From Vanilla planifolia (taxonomy: Eukaryota; Streptophyta; Magnoliopsida; Asparagales; Orchidaceae), in the NCBI GenBank assembly GCA_023846275.1, contig CM043878.1:11415501-11479500 (forward strand): a DNA stretch of 64,000 nt, given 5' to 3'. Below, in pieces: positions 35,536 to 46,665 of this stretch (position 1 is the first letter of the stretch; the number at the start of each line of letters is the position of its first letter). Under the pieces are notes generated by a model. The model ran no database searches, was not told where the DNA came from, and saw only the letters and a list, made by a program, of their open reading frames with translations. A program made the position numbers and the translations under genes.

Positions 35536-35694
35536 GCCCGTCGAGAGGAGCTCGACTAGCGCTGGTCAACGGTCAAATCAACAGTGCCTGGCTAAGCCAC
35601 GCCCGCCCAAAGCCCGCCGAGAGGAGCTCGGCTAGGTCAAACTGCAGCGCGATCAACGGTCAATGAACAATGCTTGGCTAAGTCAACCCGAACC
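35536..35694. repeat. two 76-bp-spaced direct repeats in the solo LTR U3
   Basis: gcccgtcgagaggagctcg at 35536 recurs as gcccgccgagaggagctcg at 35612. In both copies it is followed by a ggtcaacggtcaa-like block (tcaacggtcaa in the second) and a tgc(c/t)tggctaag block. This is duplicated U3 sequence, probably of regulatory origin. Confidence 0.8.
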
Positions 35695-35904
35695 AGGTGG
35701 TGAAGTCCCGGTCAAGGAAGGGGGGAACAAGCCCCACAGAGGCTCGAAAGCTATAGGGCGCACATTGTTTATAAAGCAATGCGCCAATTTCTTTTCTGCA
35801 GTGTGGGACTAAAAATCCCACCTTATAACTTCGGCAGGATCCAAAGGCGCAGATCAAGCCCGCCCAGATCCAACGGGCGAGAATTGTTTCGAACGGCTGT
35901 TTCG

Positions 35905-36170
35905 CAAGGTTACTCGGCGTCGTTCATTCACCGTGCGGATCCAACGCTCCAGATCAAAATCGAACGGCCGTTTAATCGGCGCCGTTCATTCAGCGCCCGG
36001 ATCCTACGCACGGGATTAAATAGCATAAACAGTAATCGCGAGATTTAATCCGCGCCGTTCGATTACGCGCCCGGATCCAACGCTCTGGATTAAGCCCGAA
36101 CAGTAAAATGCGTAAATCAATCTGCGCCGTTCGTTTTTGGGCCCGGATCGGACGGTGGCTGCTTTCCGTC
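35905..36170. repeat. four imperfect 62-74-bp repeats in the solo LTR U3
   Basis: Each unit pairs a cgccgttc-like word with cgcccggatcc(a/t)acgc. The GGATC words lie at 35937, 35999, 36073 and 36145. An earlier, weaker unit contains ggatccaaagg at 35837. The array ends about 70 bp before the TATA box, the usual place for LTR enhancer repeats. Confidence 0.75.
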
Positions 36171-36847
36171 CGTTGCCCAAACGGCTAATTAATTTTTGGA
36201 ACCGTTGGGGGTGTTTTTAGAGCTCAAATTTAAGCTCTATAAATAGGGAAAATTTATGTATTTTTCAGTTTAACTTTTGCTCAATTTTCCAAAGATTTCA
36301 GATCTAAAAATTTGAGCAATCAAGCAAAAACGGTGCATCCAAGCTCGAAAAGCAAAGCGGCAAGAAGGCTATTGGAATTAGAGGTTTTTCAATTATTTCT
36401 CAATTTCTATCCCTCTAATTTGTCGATTGTATGTGCCTCCTCTTTTTTCCTATTTCTCTTAAGTTATCTGCCAATTTTTCGTATTTTTCGTTTTGGGGCA
36501 AGGGCATCCCGGCAGTTGTGCAAAAGCCCCGGGTTTGAGTTGAGCCCGGTAAAAACTCAAGTAGGTTTGGGATTAGCCGTAGTAAAAATCCCAAGTAGGT
36601 TTTAGGTGAACCGTAGGAAAAACCTCACTTGTAATCGGTGTATTTAGTGGATTTTTCCCAACACCGGTTGGGGGTGGACGTAGACTCGGTTTTGAGTCGA
36701 ACCACTTAAAAATTTGTGTGTTCCACTCTCTTTACTCTTGCTTAAAGGTTTTTAAGTTTAATTTCGAAATTCGTAAAATTTTTAAATACACAATTCACCC
36801 CCCCCCCCCTCTTGTGGGATTTCCTTAGCACGAAACACTTCAAGTTA

Positions 36848-39800
36848 TATTTATATTATACAAGTATGATACTCAGTGCTATTGCCTTACAAATATAACC
36901 GTATAAGTATACTATCTATATTACCCTTATACAATGAACCCAACAATTTTATTGTTTTCCTATATTAATATAATAAAAGATTGTCTTAACATAAATCCCT
37001 CAAAAATACCATGCAACCAACGTTATATCTTTACGATCCTTTACCCTAACTATTTAAGTTGGTTGTAATTTACAATATAGATCATTGAATTCATATAATA
37101 ACAACCGCAATTTATTCTTCTCTTTTTTTCTCTCTCTCTCTCTCTATCTCTTATATTCTTTTGATACCCATCACCTTATTTCCATGGTAAATTTGGCGTT
37201 TCTTAGCATCTTTTCTTAACCTATTCTTTACTCTACTCACAAGAACTTGAAACATATAAAATTTAAAGCAAAATAATATTGATCAAACCTTAAGTCTTAC
37301 TTCATTATAGAGGTTGAAATGATCTCTCTTGATCAAAGCATAGTGAAGACTTCCCTAAAGACAAGAAATAAAGAGATTGCATTCTCAAGTCCACTTGAAA
37401 TCATAAGAGGGGGTTTGAAGAGAGACCCACAAGTCGAAGTTACCACCTTTGCTCTGATTTGAATTTTGTTACCATAATGGTTTGCATTTACCCCTATATC
37501 CTAGAATTTTGTTTCACCATTAGTTGTATTAGTTATTTTGTTGGAATAGAATCAGTACAAGTGCATACATTTATGGTTGGGTTTTGGTTAGGTATTGTTA
37601 AAAATTATTATGAAATCTAATTTCTTAAATTCAAGTTTATGTTTTGAAGCTCTAATTCTTGCTTTTTTGGTTTGAGTGAGCAGTCGTTGTCTACTACAAT
37701 CAACTTTTGTGAATTAATGTTGTTGCATTTTTAAAGGATATGCAACTAATTAATTGGATGGAGGACGATGTTTGTTGACATCATTGTCATGCATACCATT
37801 AACAAATGCATGACAAAGGTTAATACTATGTTGACTATAAGATTCAAACAATGGCTTTCTTAGCTATTTTAAGTGAATGTTCTATAGAGTTTCTAGATCA
37901 ACTACAGCCTCAATTTGGTGGAGAATTTGGTTATGAAGGACAGTAGTGATTATATGAATCTTCTTGTAAAGGTTTTGTATTATGATGAACTTAGATTCAT
38001 GCCCTTCCATGTTGAATGTGACCCTTTTAGATCAGTTGATTTGTTTTTTTTTTTATTTCTTTGTTTGAATGCCATGAATGGATGTCGTTGTTATTTCTTG
38101 TTGGTTCAAGTGTTTTCTTGATTTGGGAGACAAGTATAAATACTTCTTTGTGGAGAAGAATTTGATATGTTTTTTTTTTACTTTTGATGAAAAGTATTAT
38201 TTGTTATTTTCTTCTCTCAGAAGTCTTCTCGTGAAGAAATGGAAAACAACAAAAAGGAGGTGCCAAAAAGAAAAAAGTAAATATGAACCATGTTGAAATC
38301 GAGATGAAGGGGAAGATTAGTGAATCAGCTACTTGGTGTTTTTATTGGGTGAGATGCATTGTCATCTTGTTTCATCTATTATTTATGATAAAGAGAGTGA
38401 TTAACATTGGCATATTAAGCAATGTAGATTTCTTATTCTTTTTTTTTATTGAATCAAACATATCATGTAATCGTAATGCTATATGTGATTTGAATCCTAC
38501 CATGGCATAAACTTTACCCATTCATCATCATCAACTTATGAAAACTCACAACTCTTTCAATACCACACGTCTCAACATATTGAATGGAAGGTCTGATTGA
38601 AACTTTGAGAAAGATCAACATGAGGTGTTTCTTCTAATGAATACCAAATTTCTCAATGTTGAAACCTTTCTAAAATAGCACAAGTATAGTGCCTATCCAA
38701 CTAATCAATCTTTATTGGATAGTAGTTGCAAATGCAAATCAATCTATATTGCATTTGAAAATTGAAAAAATCCACGACAAATCCATCCTTAGCTTCGAAT
38801 CTTCTTTCTAAACTATAACGAGCACTCAAAGTTTGTTAGTTATCAATTATTAGAAAGCAATGTTCAGCTGTATGCAATCAAATATTTCGATTTTGTTTCG
38901 AATGTAGGGGATGCCTTTTTTTCATTATAGATAAAACTCTGTTTTGTGTTAACAAAAGGCCAAACAATAACCATTTTTGTGGTATGAAATAAAAGGATTC
39001 TTCCTCTAATGCTAAATTGTTTTACATCCTTTGCAAGGATGCTTGGTCCCTCCATATTAAGACACTTGCTCTTAAGCAATGGTCACCCTTGCTTATTTTT
39101 GTGGGAAAGCTTTTGAGTCGAATTTGTATGTCCTCCATTTGCAGCGAAAGAATTGATAGCACTTATCCAAGATTGTGAGCTCATTGCAAGACCCAACTAA
39201 ATATTGAAACTATTAGATTCATTTGTGTTATAGTTTGCATCAAATTGGATGACACACACATAGTTTCTCAAAAAACATCTAGCTTAAATTTAGTGAAAGG
39301 TGATTGGAATAGAAGATTATATATGATAAGCAATGGATATGTGAATCACGCAAAACTTTTGAATAATCAATTCATGGTTCCATCATTTGACCATCCACGT
39401 GGTTGTACGAAGAAGGCATGGTCAATCAAGTTGACATTCTTATTGTTTAATTTAGTGCTTGAATTGATTAGTCAAATAATTTTAGAGTTAAGAAAGTAAT
39501 AAGCATTAATGAAGCTCACTTTAAGGAGAGATCATTGAGTGAGATGAAGATTAGCATCACAATAAATATCAAACATAATATTATAGTCTTAATATATAAT
39601 TAATACGATAATTTCTTATGAGCTCAAGTTTTTTAGTTAATAAAGATGCATTAAGCTCAACTATGAAACCATTTTCATGAGTCAAACATATCCTTGCAAT
39701 ACATTATAATAAAATGACTACTACATGCATTTATTGTTCAACTCCATTTTGACCTTCGTTGTGTGGTTGGCTTGTTTTGTTCTTAACAACTCTAGTGATT

Positions 39801-41040
39801 CACAAACCTTTCATTTAGCCATCTTCAATTTGTTATATCTTCATGCATCGCTATATTTGTAATCATCGTGAAATATTTTGATTGTAATTTGGTCTGCACA
39901 TTGTGAGATCTTTATTGTCATTGAAGATTGTTCAAAATGTAAGGTATCATGACATCAAATAATTATGATGAGAGTATCTTTAAATAATAATGGAATCATC
40001 AATATAAGATCCTAAAAAGTCTTCTTGTAATTAGACATAAAAGCAATGATCATCTGAATAAAAGACGAACTTGAAAAGTATGAAAGTAGCAAACTGGTTA
40101 TGGATGTCATACAAGACAATGCGATGTAGCTCCATGAGAACCCCTTTAGAGTGTGACCAGACTCGAAACAATGTGTAATAGATTTGTGGAGAGCACATGT
40201 GCTCGTGGAGTTATAAATGATTTGTTTTTTTTTTTGTGGTAACACTATTGCCCCTTTTTATGTGTTGAACTAATTGATCTATATCATCTTATAAAATAAT
40301 AACACATGCTCATTTAATACTATCTTTCATATCTCATTAGTCTATATGTAGTCATATATATGTATGAATAAATAGAATCATGAGTGTTATTAATGACATA
40401 ATTATCGACGTATATAATCAATGATGATATTAAAAGTTTAGTATTAATAATATATAAAATGAAAATTATATGAATGTTTAAAAATCAAAATATATAACAA
40501 TATATAGATATTAATTTATAATACTAAAACCTATAAATACTATTCACAATAAATTAAATTTTAAATTATTTAATATAATAAAAAAGTATATACATATCTG
40601 ATAAGCTCGATAATAATTAACAAATCGATAGATAATTATGTATTCTTTTAATAAGTCACTTATAAGAATTACAAAACATATACAACAAGAATACATACAA
40701 ACAATAAATAAAAGAAAGATAATACATGAAACAATAATGCTATTTTAATCTAATATAATTCAAAATAAATGTAACAACTTAAATATTTTAACACCTTGAT
40801 ATGTAAAGAAAATCACATTGGGATTGTTAAATTAATCATTCAATGATATTTATGATTCGTTAATTAATATTTTTGTATCATTCAAATATTGAGAAAAAGA
40901 GTTTAAAAAATAAAATATTTGAAACAAATTTTTAATAAAAGAATTTTTTTGTGAGTGATAATAAAATTTTAAAACAATAAGTTTTATTTTTATTTATTTA
41001 ACAAAGTTATCATGAAGCAAACAACATTGGACAAAATAAT
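36848..41040. other. AT-rich intergenic DNA upstream of NCS1
   Basis: No gene recognised. A CT microsatellite lies at about 37129-37145. Short open stretches between 37900 and 39500 have no conserved motifs and look like chance or decayed repeat sequence. From about 39550 to 41040 the DNA is extremely AT-rich. Confidence 0.5.
37129..37145. repeat. (TC)n microsatellite
   Basis: An uninterrupted run of TC dinucleotides after a T-tract, in intergenic DNA. Confidence 0.9.
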
Positions 41041-41045
41041 CAAAA

Positions 41046-41058
41046 TATAATTTATATG
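41046..41058 (+). promoter_or_regulatory. possible TATA element of NCS1
   Basis: tataatttatatg lies about 110 bp before the ATG, at the boundary between AT-rich flank and the CT/GC-richer leader (41064-41168). Position and composition fit a core promoter. The transcription start is not shown by sequence alone. Confidence 0.35.
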
Positions 41059-41168
41059 CCTACCCCAATTATCCTTAACTTCCTTCTCAAATCCCACCCG
41101 GCGGTAATCCACCTCAAGTAGCGTACTCAACTACCATCGACGGTTCTCTTCCGAGATTCCTTCCCCCG

Positions 41169-42809
41169 ATGGAATCTCACATCCTCCGCCGGTACGGCCG
41201 CACGTTTCCCTTAACTTCCCTCCACCGCTTTCCCGCCGCCTGTTCCCGCCGACTCTGCCGTGTCTCGCTAGCCCGTTACCCAATTAACCCACATGAAAAT
41301 TTCCGTTTCGCCACGACCCACCACTTCGTCCTCTGTAACCGCCATTCTCAACGGTTGCCACTTGCGGCCGATTCCGGCACCGGCGCCATTGCCAGTTCGA
41401 GCTCCGACTCCGATCTAGCCCCCGTCCCAGCTTGCCGCCGCACCTTCACTGCATGGGACATGGCTAGCCTCTGGGTAGGCCTCGTGGTGGGCATCCCTTC
41501 CTACTACCTCGCCGGGTCCCTTGTTGATCTCGGCATGTCTTGGTGGCAGGGCATCGGCACCGTATCTTTGGCGAACATCATCCTCCTCCTCCCCCTCGTT
41601 CTCGCCGCTTACCCAGGAACACGTCACGGCATCCCTTTCCCAATCCTTGCCCGCTCAGCCTTCGGTCTCCGCGGCGCTCACATCCCCTCTCTCACCCGCG
41701 CCCTCGTCGCCTGCGGCTGGTTCGCCATCGAATCCTGGATTGGCGGACGCGCCATCTTCGTCCTCCTCCCCTCATCCCTCAAGCAGCTCCAGCTAGCACC
41801 ATCAACGAACCCGATTCCTTCCCCTCTTGAGTTTGTCTGTTTCCTCGCCTTCTGGCTCGCGCAGGTCGCCATCATCTTGAGAGGAATTGAAGGCATCTGC
41901 TATCTCGAGAAGTACTCCGCCCCAATCCTAATCCTCCTCACCGCCTCCCTACTCTGCTGGGCTTACATTGCGGCCGGCGGCTTCGGCCGTATGTTCTCGC
42001 TTACTTCCCGCCTATCCCCATCAGAGTTCTGGCAACTCTTCTTTCCCTCTGTAAATGCGAACATCAGCTTCTGGGCAACGGTGGCGCTGAATATCTCGGA
42101 CTTCTCCCGCTACGCCCGGAGCCAACGGGACCAGATTCTCGGCCAGGCCGGGCTACCCTTCTTCATGGGTCTATTCACCTTCGTTGGCCTCGCCGTCACA
42201 TCCGCCACGGAGGCCATCTTTGGCCGCATCATCTCCGACCCAATCCAACTCCTCGGAGAGGTCGGCGGCCTGCCCACAAAAATCATCGCCATTCTCGGCA
42301 TCAGCCTGGCCACTATTACCACCAACATCGCCGCCAACGTCGTGGCTCCGGCAAACGCCTTCTTGAGTTTCAACCCGTCCGCTATCACCTTCCGACGAGG
42401 GGCTCTGCTAACGGCGGCGCTCGCCGTAGCTTTCCAGCCGTGGAGGCTACTGGGATCGAGCGAGAGCTTCGTGTACACTTGGCTGCTGGGTTACTCCGGG
42501 CTCGTGGGGCCTATTGGGGGGATAATGCTTGCGGACTACTATCTGGTTAAGAGGATGGAATTGGACGTTGAAGGGCTGTATAGGGAGGACTCCGAAGGGA
42601 AGTATTATTACTGGAAAGGATACAATTTGGCTGCCGTGGCAGCGATGCTGGCCGGCGTTTTGCCATTAGTTCCGGGATTTCTTCACAACGTTGGCATTTC
42701 GTCGAACACCTGGAGATTTTTCTTAGTGGTGTATAACAATGCTTGGTTCGTTAGCTTCTTCTTAGCTGCATTTGTATACTGCCTGCTGTCGAATTTCACC
42801 AAAGCATAA
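41169..42809 (+). CDS. NCS1: plastid nucleobase permease of the NCS1 family (PLUTO type)
   Basis: A 546-residue, intronless NCS1 (nucleobase-cation-symport-1) transporter. Plant members such as Arabidopsis PLUTO/AtNCS1 import uracil, adenine and guanine into plastids with protons. Residues 1 to about 85 are rich in Arg and Ser and poor in acidic residues, a likely chloroplast transit peptide. The core begins at [21 protein letters not shown] (92-112). Further family landmarks are [12 protein letters not shown] (147-158), [12 protein letters not shown] (182-193, with the Glu in the TM3 region), [19 protein letters not shown] (301-319), the TM8 segment [13 protein letters not shown] (386-398) and GIMLADYY (451-458). 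About twelve hydrophobic segments fit the fold. The length is normal for the plant family, and no key motif is missing. ATG context (ccgATGGA) is good. The GC-rich coding part contrasts sharply with both AT-rich flanks. It is divergent from ABCG3. Confidence 0.95.
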   Translation: MESHILRRYGRTFPLTSLHRFPAACSRRLCRVSLARYPINPHENFRFATTHHFVLCNRHSQRLPLAADSGTGAIASSSSDSDLAPVPACRRTFTAWDMASLWVGLVVGIPSYYLAGSLVDLGMSWWQGIGTVSLANIILLLPLVLAAYPGTRHGIPFPILARSAFGLRGAHIPSLTRALVACGWFAIESWIGGRAIFVLLPSSLKQLQLAPSTNPIPSPLEFVCFLAFWLAQVAIILRGIEGICYLEKYSAPILILLTASLLCWAYIAAGGFGRMFSLTSRLSPSEFWQLFFPSVNANISFWATVALNISDFSRYARSQRDQILGQAGLPFFMGLFTFVGLAVTSATEAIFGRIISDPIQLLGEVGGLPTKIIAILGISLATITTNIAANVVAPANAFLSFNPSAITFRRGALLTAALAVAFQPWRLLGSSESFVYTWLLGYSGLVGPIGGIMLADYYLVKRMELDVEGLYREDSEGKYYYWKGYNLAAVAAMLAGVLPLVPGFLHNVGISSNTWRFFLVVYNNAWFVSFFLAAFVYCLLSNFTKA

Positions 42810-42812
42810 CAA

Positions 42813-45800
42813 ACAATGACCCAACATAAATATATTATGCAATAACTAAGTTTGGCAAATAATGATTTTTGGATTTTTTTTTTAGTTTGATCTCTTTGTT
42901 CACTTGTTTTGCAATAGAACATGTAGGTCATGTTACATATAAACCAAAATGACTATAGAAGTAGTCTATGACGAGTGGATGCCATCATAGGTGGTTTCGT
43001 TGAGGAATATTGATCAAGTTGGTTGAGTGAAAGTTTGAAGGGACATGAGCAACAATGCTTTTGTCAATGTGAATCATAACAAGTGGATTTGAATGACACA
43101 TGCGATGGATTTGGCTAGTTGATCAATTGATATTGACGTAAAAGATAAAAGATATGAACGAATTGATAAGATCAAGGATGTCAAACAACCCAAGTTGATC
43201 AGGATGTAGTTCCTATATGTAGGCTTGAGCAACTGCATCAGGGCGGAATAATCGAGAATAACGATGAAGATAAATTATCAAAAATGGAGAATTCCATATC
43301 TAGACGTGTATATTTTAGTTGATACTAGTAGAAAGTTTTAGTAACAGATAAGAAGTTTTATGTTCATCTAATATGTGGCAACATAAAGTTCATTAAAAAC
43401 AATGATGTTGTAAAAGCACGTGAGCTCCTCTCTTTCAACATAAGGTATGCTATGATGTCAATTGCTAATTTATTCATCAATATGGAATAAAAAAAAAAAA
43501 TAAGAGAGCCAAATAAACATTCTTTGAAATTAGAGTTGTACATTGTGAATAATATAAGTAAATAATTTGCATATGATCTTCGTTATTACTATACATCTAA
43601 AAAATCAGTGTTCTTGGGACTTTTCCTTTAAAGAATAAATTTTGCAAAATCTTGGTGCATCAAAATCAAATACAAGCGACTTATCATTGATTTTTAGTCA
43701 ATTGTTATTTGTCAACAAAAGAAATATAATATACATTGTTTAAACCAAATAAAGTGGATGTTTTTTTATAATTAACAAAGAAAGCAATGATGCAATGACT
43801 TTATTTTAGGTCAAGTTTAGAATTGTTATAGGGACTTTATCGGGATCAATTGTTTTCCATCTAATAAAGTTAGCATTGATTAAGAACAATTGTTTTCCAT
43901 CCAATAAGCTAGTATTTATTAGATAGTTTAAAAAGTTGTAATACTTTAGGCATCTTTAATGGATTTGAATTACCCATAGGCAATGAAATGTTAAGACTTG
44001 CCAACTAGCTTTGGTGGCATTTGCCATGTTGATTAAGGCATCAAGAGCACAACAACTACTCAGATGTTTTGGGGGTGTTAATATCTTTCTAAGTGCAATT
44101 GAGACCTACTTTATTAAGAGCCATGGAAGTTGAAATGCAAGCAAGAGCAATTGATGGGTTTAAGGATAATAAGAAAAAAGGTTACTAAAAACATCAAAGA
44201 ACAATAGAAGTTAATGATTTAACTTACTAGATTCTAGTTATCAAGAAGAGCAAATGCGTTGTTCAAGTATTAAATTTGTATTGGTTGCTTTAAAAAGTGG
44301 AGTCCAATTTACAAAATTCTTGTATGAGGGTAATGAGATGTCCAAATAGTTAATGAAGGAGCTTCTATCAAGAACTCCCAAAATAGAAGCTAATCTATTT
44401 GCAATTTTGACCCCATTGGAGGTAAAAAAAACATAATTTTTCATCTTATTAAGATGTAAGTCATAACATTTTATAGTCTAAAAAAGATATCATAAAAAAT
44501 ATGAATATATTTTTATGTTAACTTCGATAAAAAATGACAAGATTGTTAGTCAAAATTAGATTGTAGATAGATGATTTATGTTTTAGAGTGAGAACAAATT
44601 TATAGAAAAGTCTAAATTTGATGACCTTCACCTGTTTTCCTTGAGTTTGGAGTTATGTATTTTTATTTTTTTATTTTTTTAGTTTTTAAAATAATTTTTT
44701 TAAATCAAATATAACTTCAAAATCATTTACATGTTCAAAGTTTAAAAACTGTTTTACAAAATAGCATAAGTGATTTAATATCTTTTTAATAAAACACAAT
44801 AAAATCAAAGTGAAACAAGTTCACATTTCTTTAAAAAATCATAAGTTTTCGCCACTACATTGAGACACTAGTTACAATCATTTTAAAATAGGAATATTTG
44901 GTTTAGCAATATGTTTATATTAAATATAAACTTATGATTTATTACCATAACTTATATAATGAAGTGAAACAGTTAAATAATAATAATCACATGAGTTATT
45001 TCTTATGGCTTCCATATAGTTCAATATTATGTCTCATCTTAATTTAAAATCGTTATGCTATAAACAAGTTGTCAACCATTATTAATTTAATGGTAAAATT
45101 GTATACATATACATAAAATAAATAATATTTGAGTCATATTATATGTTGGGTCAACTTTAAACAATGAAAATAAATACAACACATGATAATCAATAAAAAA
45201 TGCTATTATTCTATTTAATTTTTTAACTTTTTTATAATTTTATATTATATTTTTTTCTTTAATTAACTTAAGTTAAGACATATTTTATAATAGATTAAAC
45301 TTACTTAAGTAGATTATATTATTTCGAGAAAAAAGAAAACGATTATTATCATTTTTTATGATAACTTATTATTTCACATTTTTAATTATATATTTCTTTT
45401 ACTAACTTTTGTTTTATTTTTCAATTCTCTACATATTCAATTTAATGATCATTATTATAAATTTATTTTTTTCATAACATATTGTAAGTTAATATTGACA
45501 AAAATATAACATTAAAATGTTAATACAAACCGACAAATCTCATGCTAAATTAAACATTTACAAATACATATATATATATGAAATCATTAAAAACTCATCT
45601 CAAATTGATTATTTGATTCGTTTCTTATTAGGTTTTTAACTTTAATTAACATTATATCAAGAACATGCATAGATATATAAATCTGCCTATATGAATTCTC
45701 GATTTGCATAATTTATTTATTTATTTTTCTTTTTACATAATGTACTAAGTACATTGCTACAATAACTTTTATAGTAACTTTACCCGATGTCTCAGATTTC

Positions 45801-46070
45801 CCCCAATCTTTTAGCTCAATTGCTAATTTCTTTCCCACAACTCGGCAGCACCTCTCTCATCTATAATCTACCCTTATTTGAACATGTTCAAATGCATTCA
45901 ATCCCTCCAAAACGTTAAAATGATGCACAACGTTGCTTGCTCATGATGATTCAACCTCAGAATTGCTGTAAATGGTATTGTATGCCAATTTGTAAGGTCA
46001 GTGGTGTCAAATATGCCATTTTGCAATTTGCAAAATGCTTGAACAGGGCAGGTGATGGTATACTTGACCA
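42813..46070. other. AT-rich intergenic DNA downstream of NCS1
   Basis: No conserved gene. ataaatatatta at about 42826-42837 could serve as an AT-rich polyadenylation region for NCS1. The stretch 44241-44444 has a weak LINE-like signature (separate entry). From 44450 to 45780 the sequence is extremely AT-rich. Confidence 0.45.
44241..44444 (-). mobile_element. possible LINE reverse-transcriptase remnant
   Basis: A 67-codon open stretch reads NGVKIANRLASILGVLDRSSFINYLDISLP. The A-x-x-L-G-V...Y-L-x-x-x-L-P pattern resembles the region after the catalytic core of plant L1-type reverse transcriptases, where K-Y-L-G-(V/I)-P-L is usual. It is short, lacks the catalytic motif, and could be chance. 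Confidence 0.25.
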
Positions 46071-46104
46071 TGGGAGGAAAGCGCGAGAGCTTTAGACCAC
46101 CGCG

Positions 46105-46225
46105 AGCTATGTACGGCGGGGGCTCTACAAGACGAGGATGGCGATGAGCTCTGCATGGCGGGGGCTTGATGACGCGGGCCTGTAAAAGGAATACTGGCTC
46201 GATTCGGGCCTTTGCATGGCGGGAA
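46105..46225 (+). promoter_or_regulatory. GC-rich block upstream of the plastid-protein gene, with three GCATGGCGGG-like words
   Basis: A short GC-rich island in AT-rich DNA, about 250-370 bp before the start codon at 46473. Related words occur at 46109 (atgtacggcggggg), 46151 (ctgcatggcggggg) and 46211 (tttgcatggcggga), spaced about 42 and 60 bp. It may be the gene's promoter or the remains of a transposon end. Confidence 0.35.
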
Positions 46226-46472
46226 TGTGGGCGTGGAGCAAACTAGGGAGACGAGAGGCCACCAGATTTTGGGTCTGCCAAAAAATTAGGTTTTTGGTAT
46301 CCCCCTGAAAAAAAAAAACCTTGGTTGGCATTATTTGACAAGTGGGAGTCATGTAAGAGCCAAGTCGGCCGCTTGGGTGGACGCAAATATCTTTTGGAGA
46401 TAAACATCCATTGATAATTGTTTGGGTGCATCGTTATCATCTATCTCAAACTTGTGGCCAAGGAAAAGCGAT

Positions 46473-46665
46473 ATGGTCACGGCTACGGTGATTCCGATAC
46501 AGTGTATCAGATTAAGCTTCTTGCCCATAGTTCACTTAAACAGAAGAAGTATCCAATTTTCTATTGCTGCTGCTGCCGCCTCTGAATCGAAACTGCGCCG
46601 TTCCTGCTATTTTTTGAGTCAGCGGGAATCGTTCTTGTTACACAGAGCAAGAGCTTCGTTTGAAG
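46473..46665 (+). CDS. plastid-protein gene exon 1 (transit peptide)
   Basis: 193 nt: 64 codons, MVTATVIPIQC to RARASFE, plus one base. The donor is GAAG|gtgctt. The frame is open upstream to a TTG at 46422, but the first ATG is at 46473 and is taken as the start. Confidence 0.75.

Larger units (their letters stand above)
34896..36842 (+). mobile_element. well-preserved solo LTR, 1947 bp, with 5-bp target duplication
   Basis: Starts TGTTACACCC and ends AACACTTCA (TG...CA), and is flanked on both sides by agtta (34891-34895 and 36843-36847). Inside are a long U3 with GC-rich repeats, a TATA box at 36238-36245 (tataaata), and an R-U5 end with the ggggtggacgtag/gaaccactt and caattcaccccc blocks common near the 3' ends of plant LTRs. 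No internal region or second LTR is present. It is the product of recombination between the two LTRs of a whole element. Exact flanks suggest it is younger than the intronic fossils. The superfamily cannot be fixed from the LTR alone. Confidence 0.85.

Noticed and set aside
37900-39500. Series of 65-85-codon open stretches, considered as a gene or DNA transposon
   Set aside because: No conserved residues, terminal inverted repeats or target duplications could be found.
41415-42478. Open frames of 60-122 codons overlapping NCS1 on both strands
   Set aside because: Shadows of a GC-rich coding region; the 546-codon NCS1 frame explains them.
46422-46472. Upstream extension of exon 1 from a TTG codon
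   Set aside because: Plant nuclear genes normally start at ATG. The first in-frame ATG, at 46473, gives a good transit peptide.
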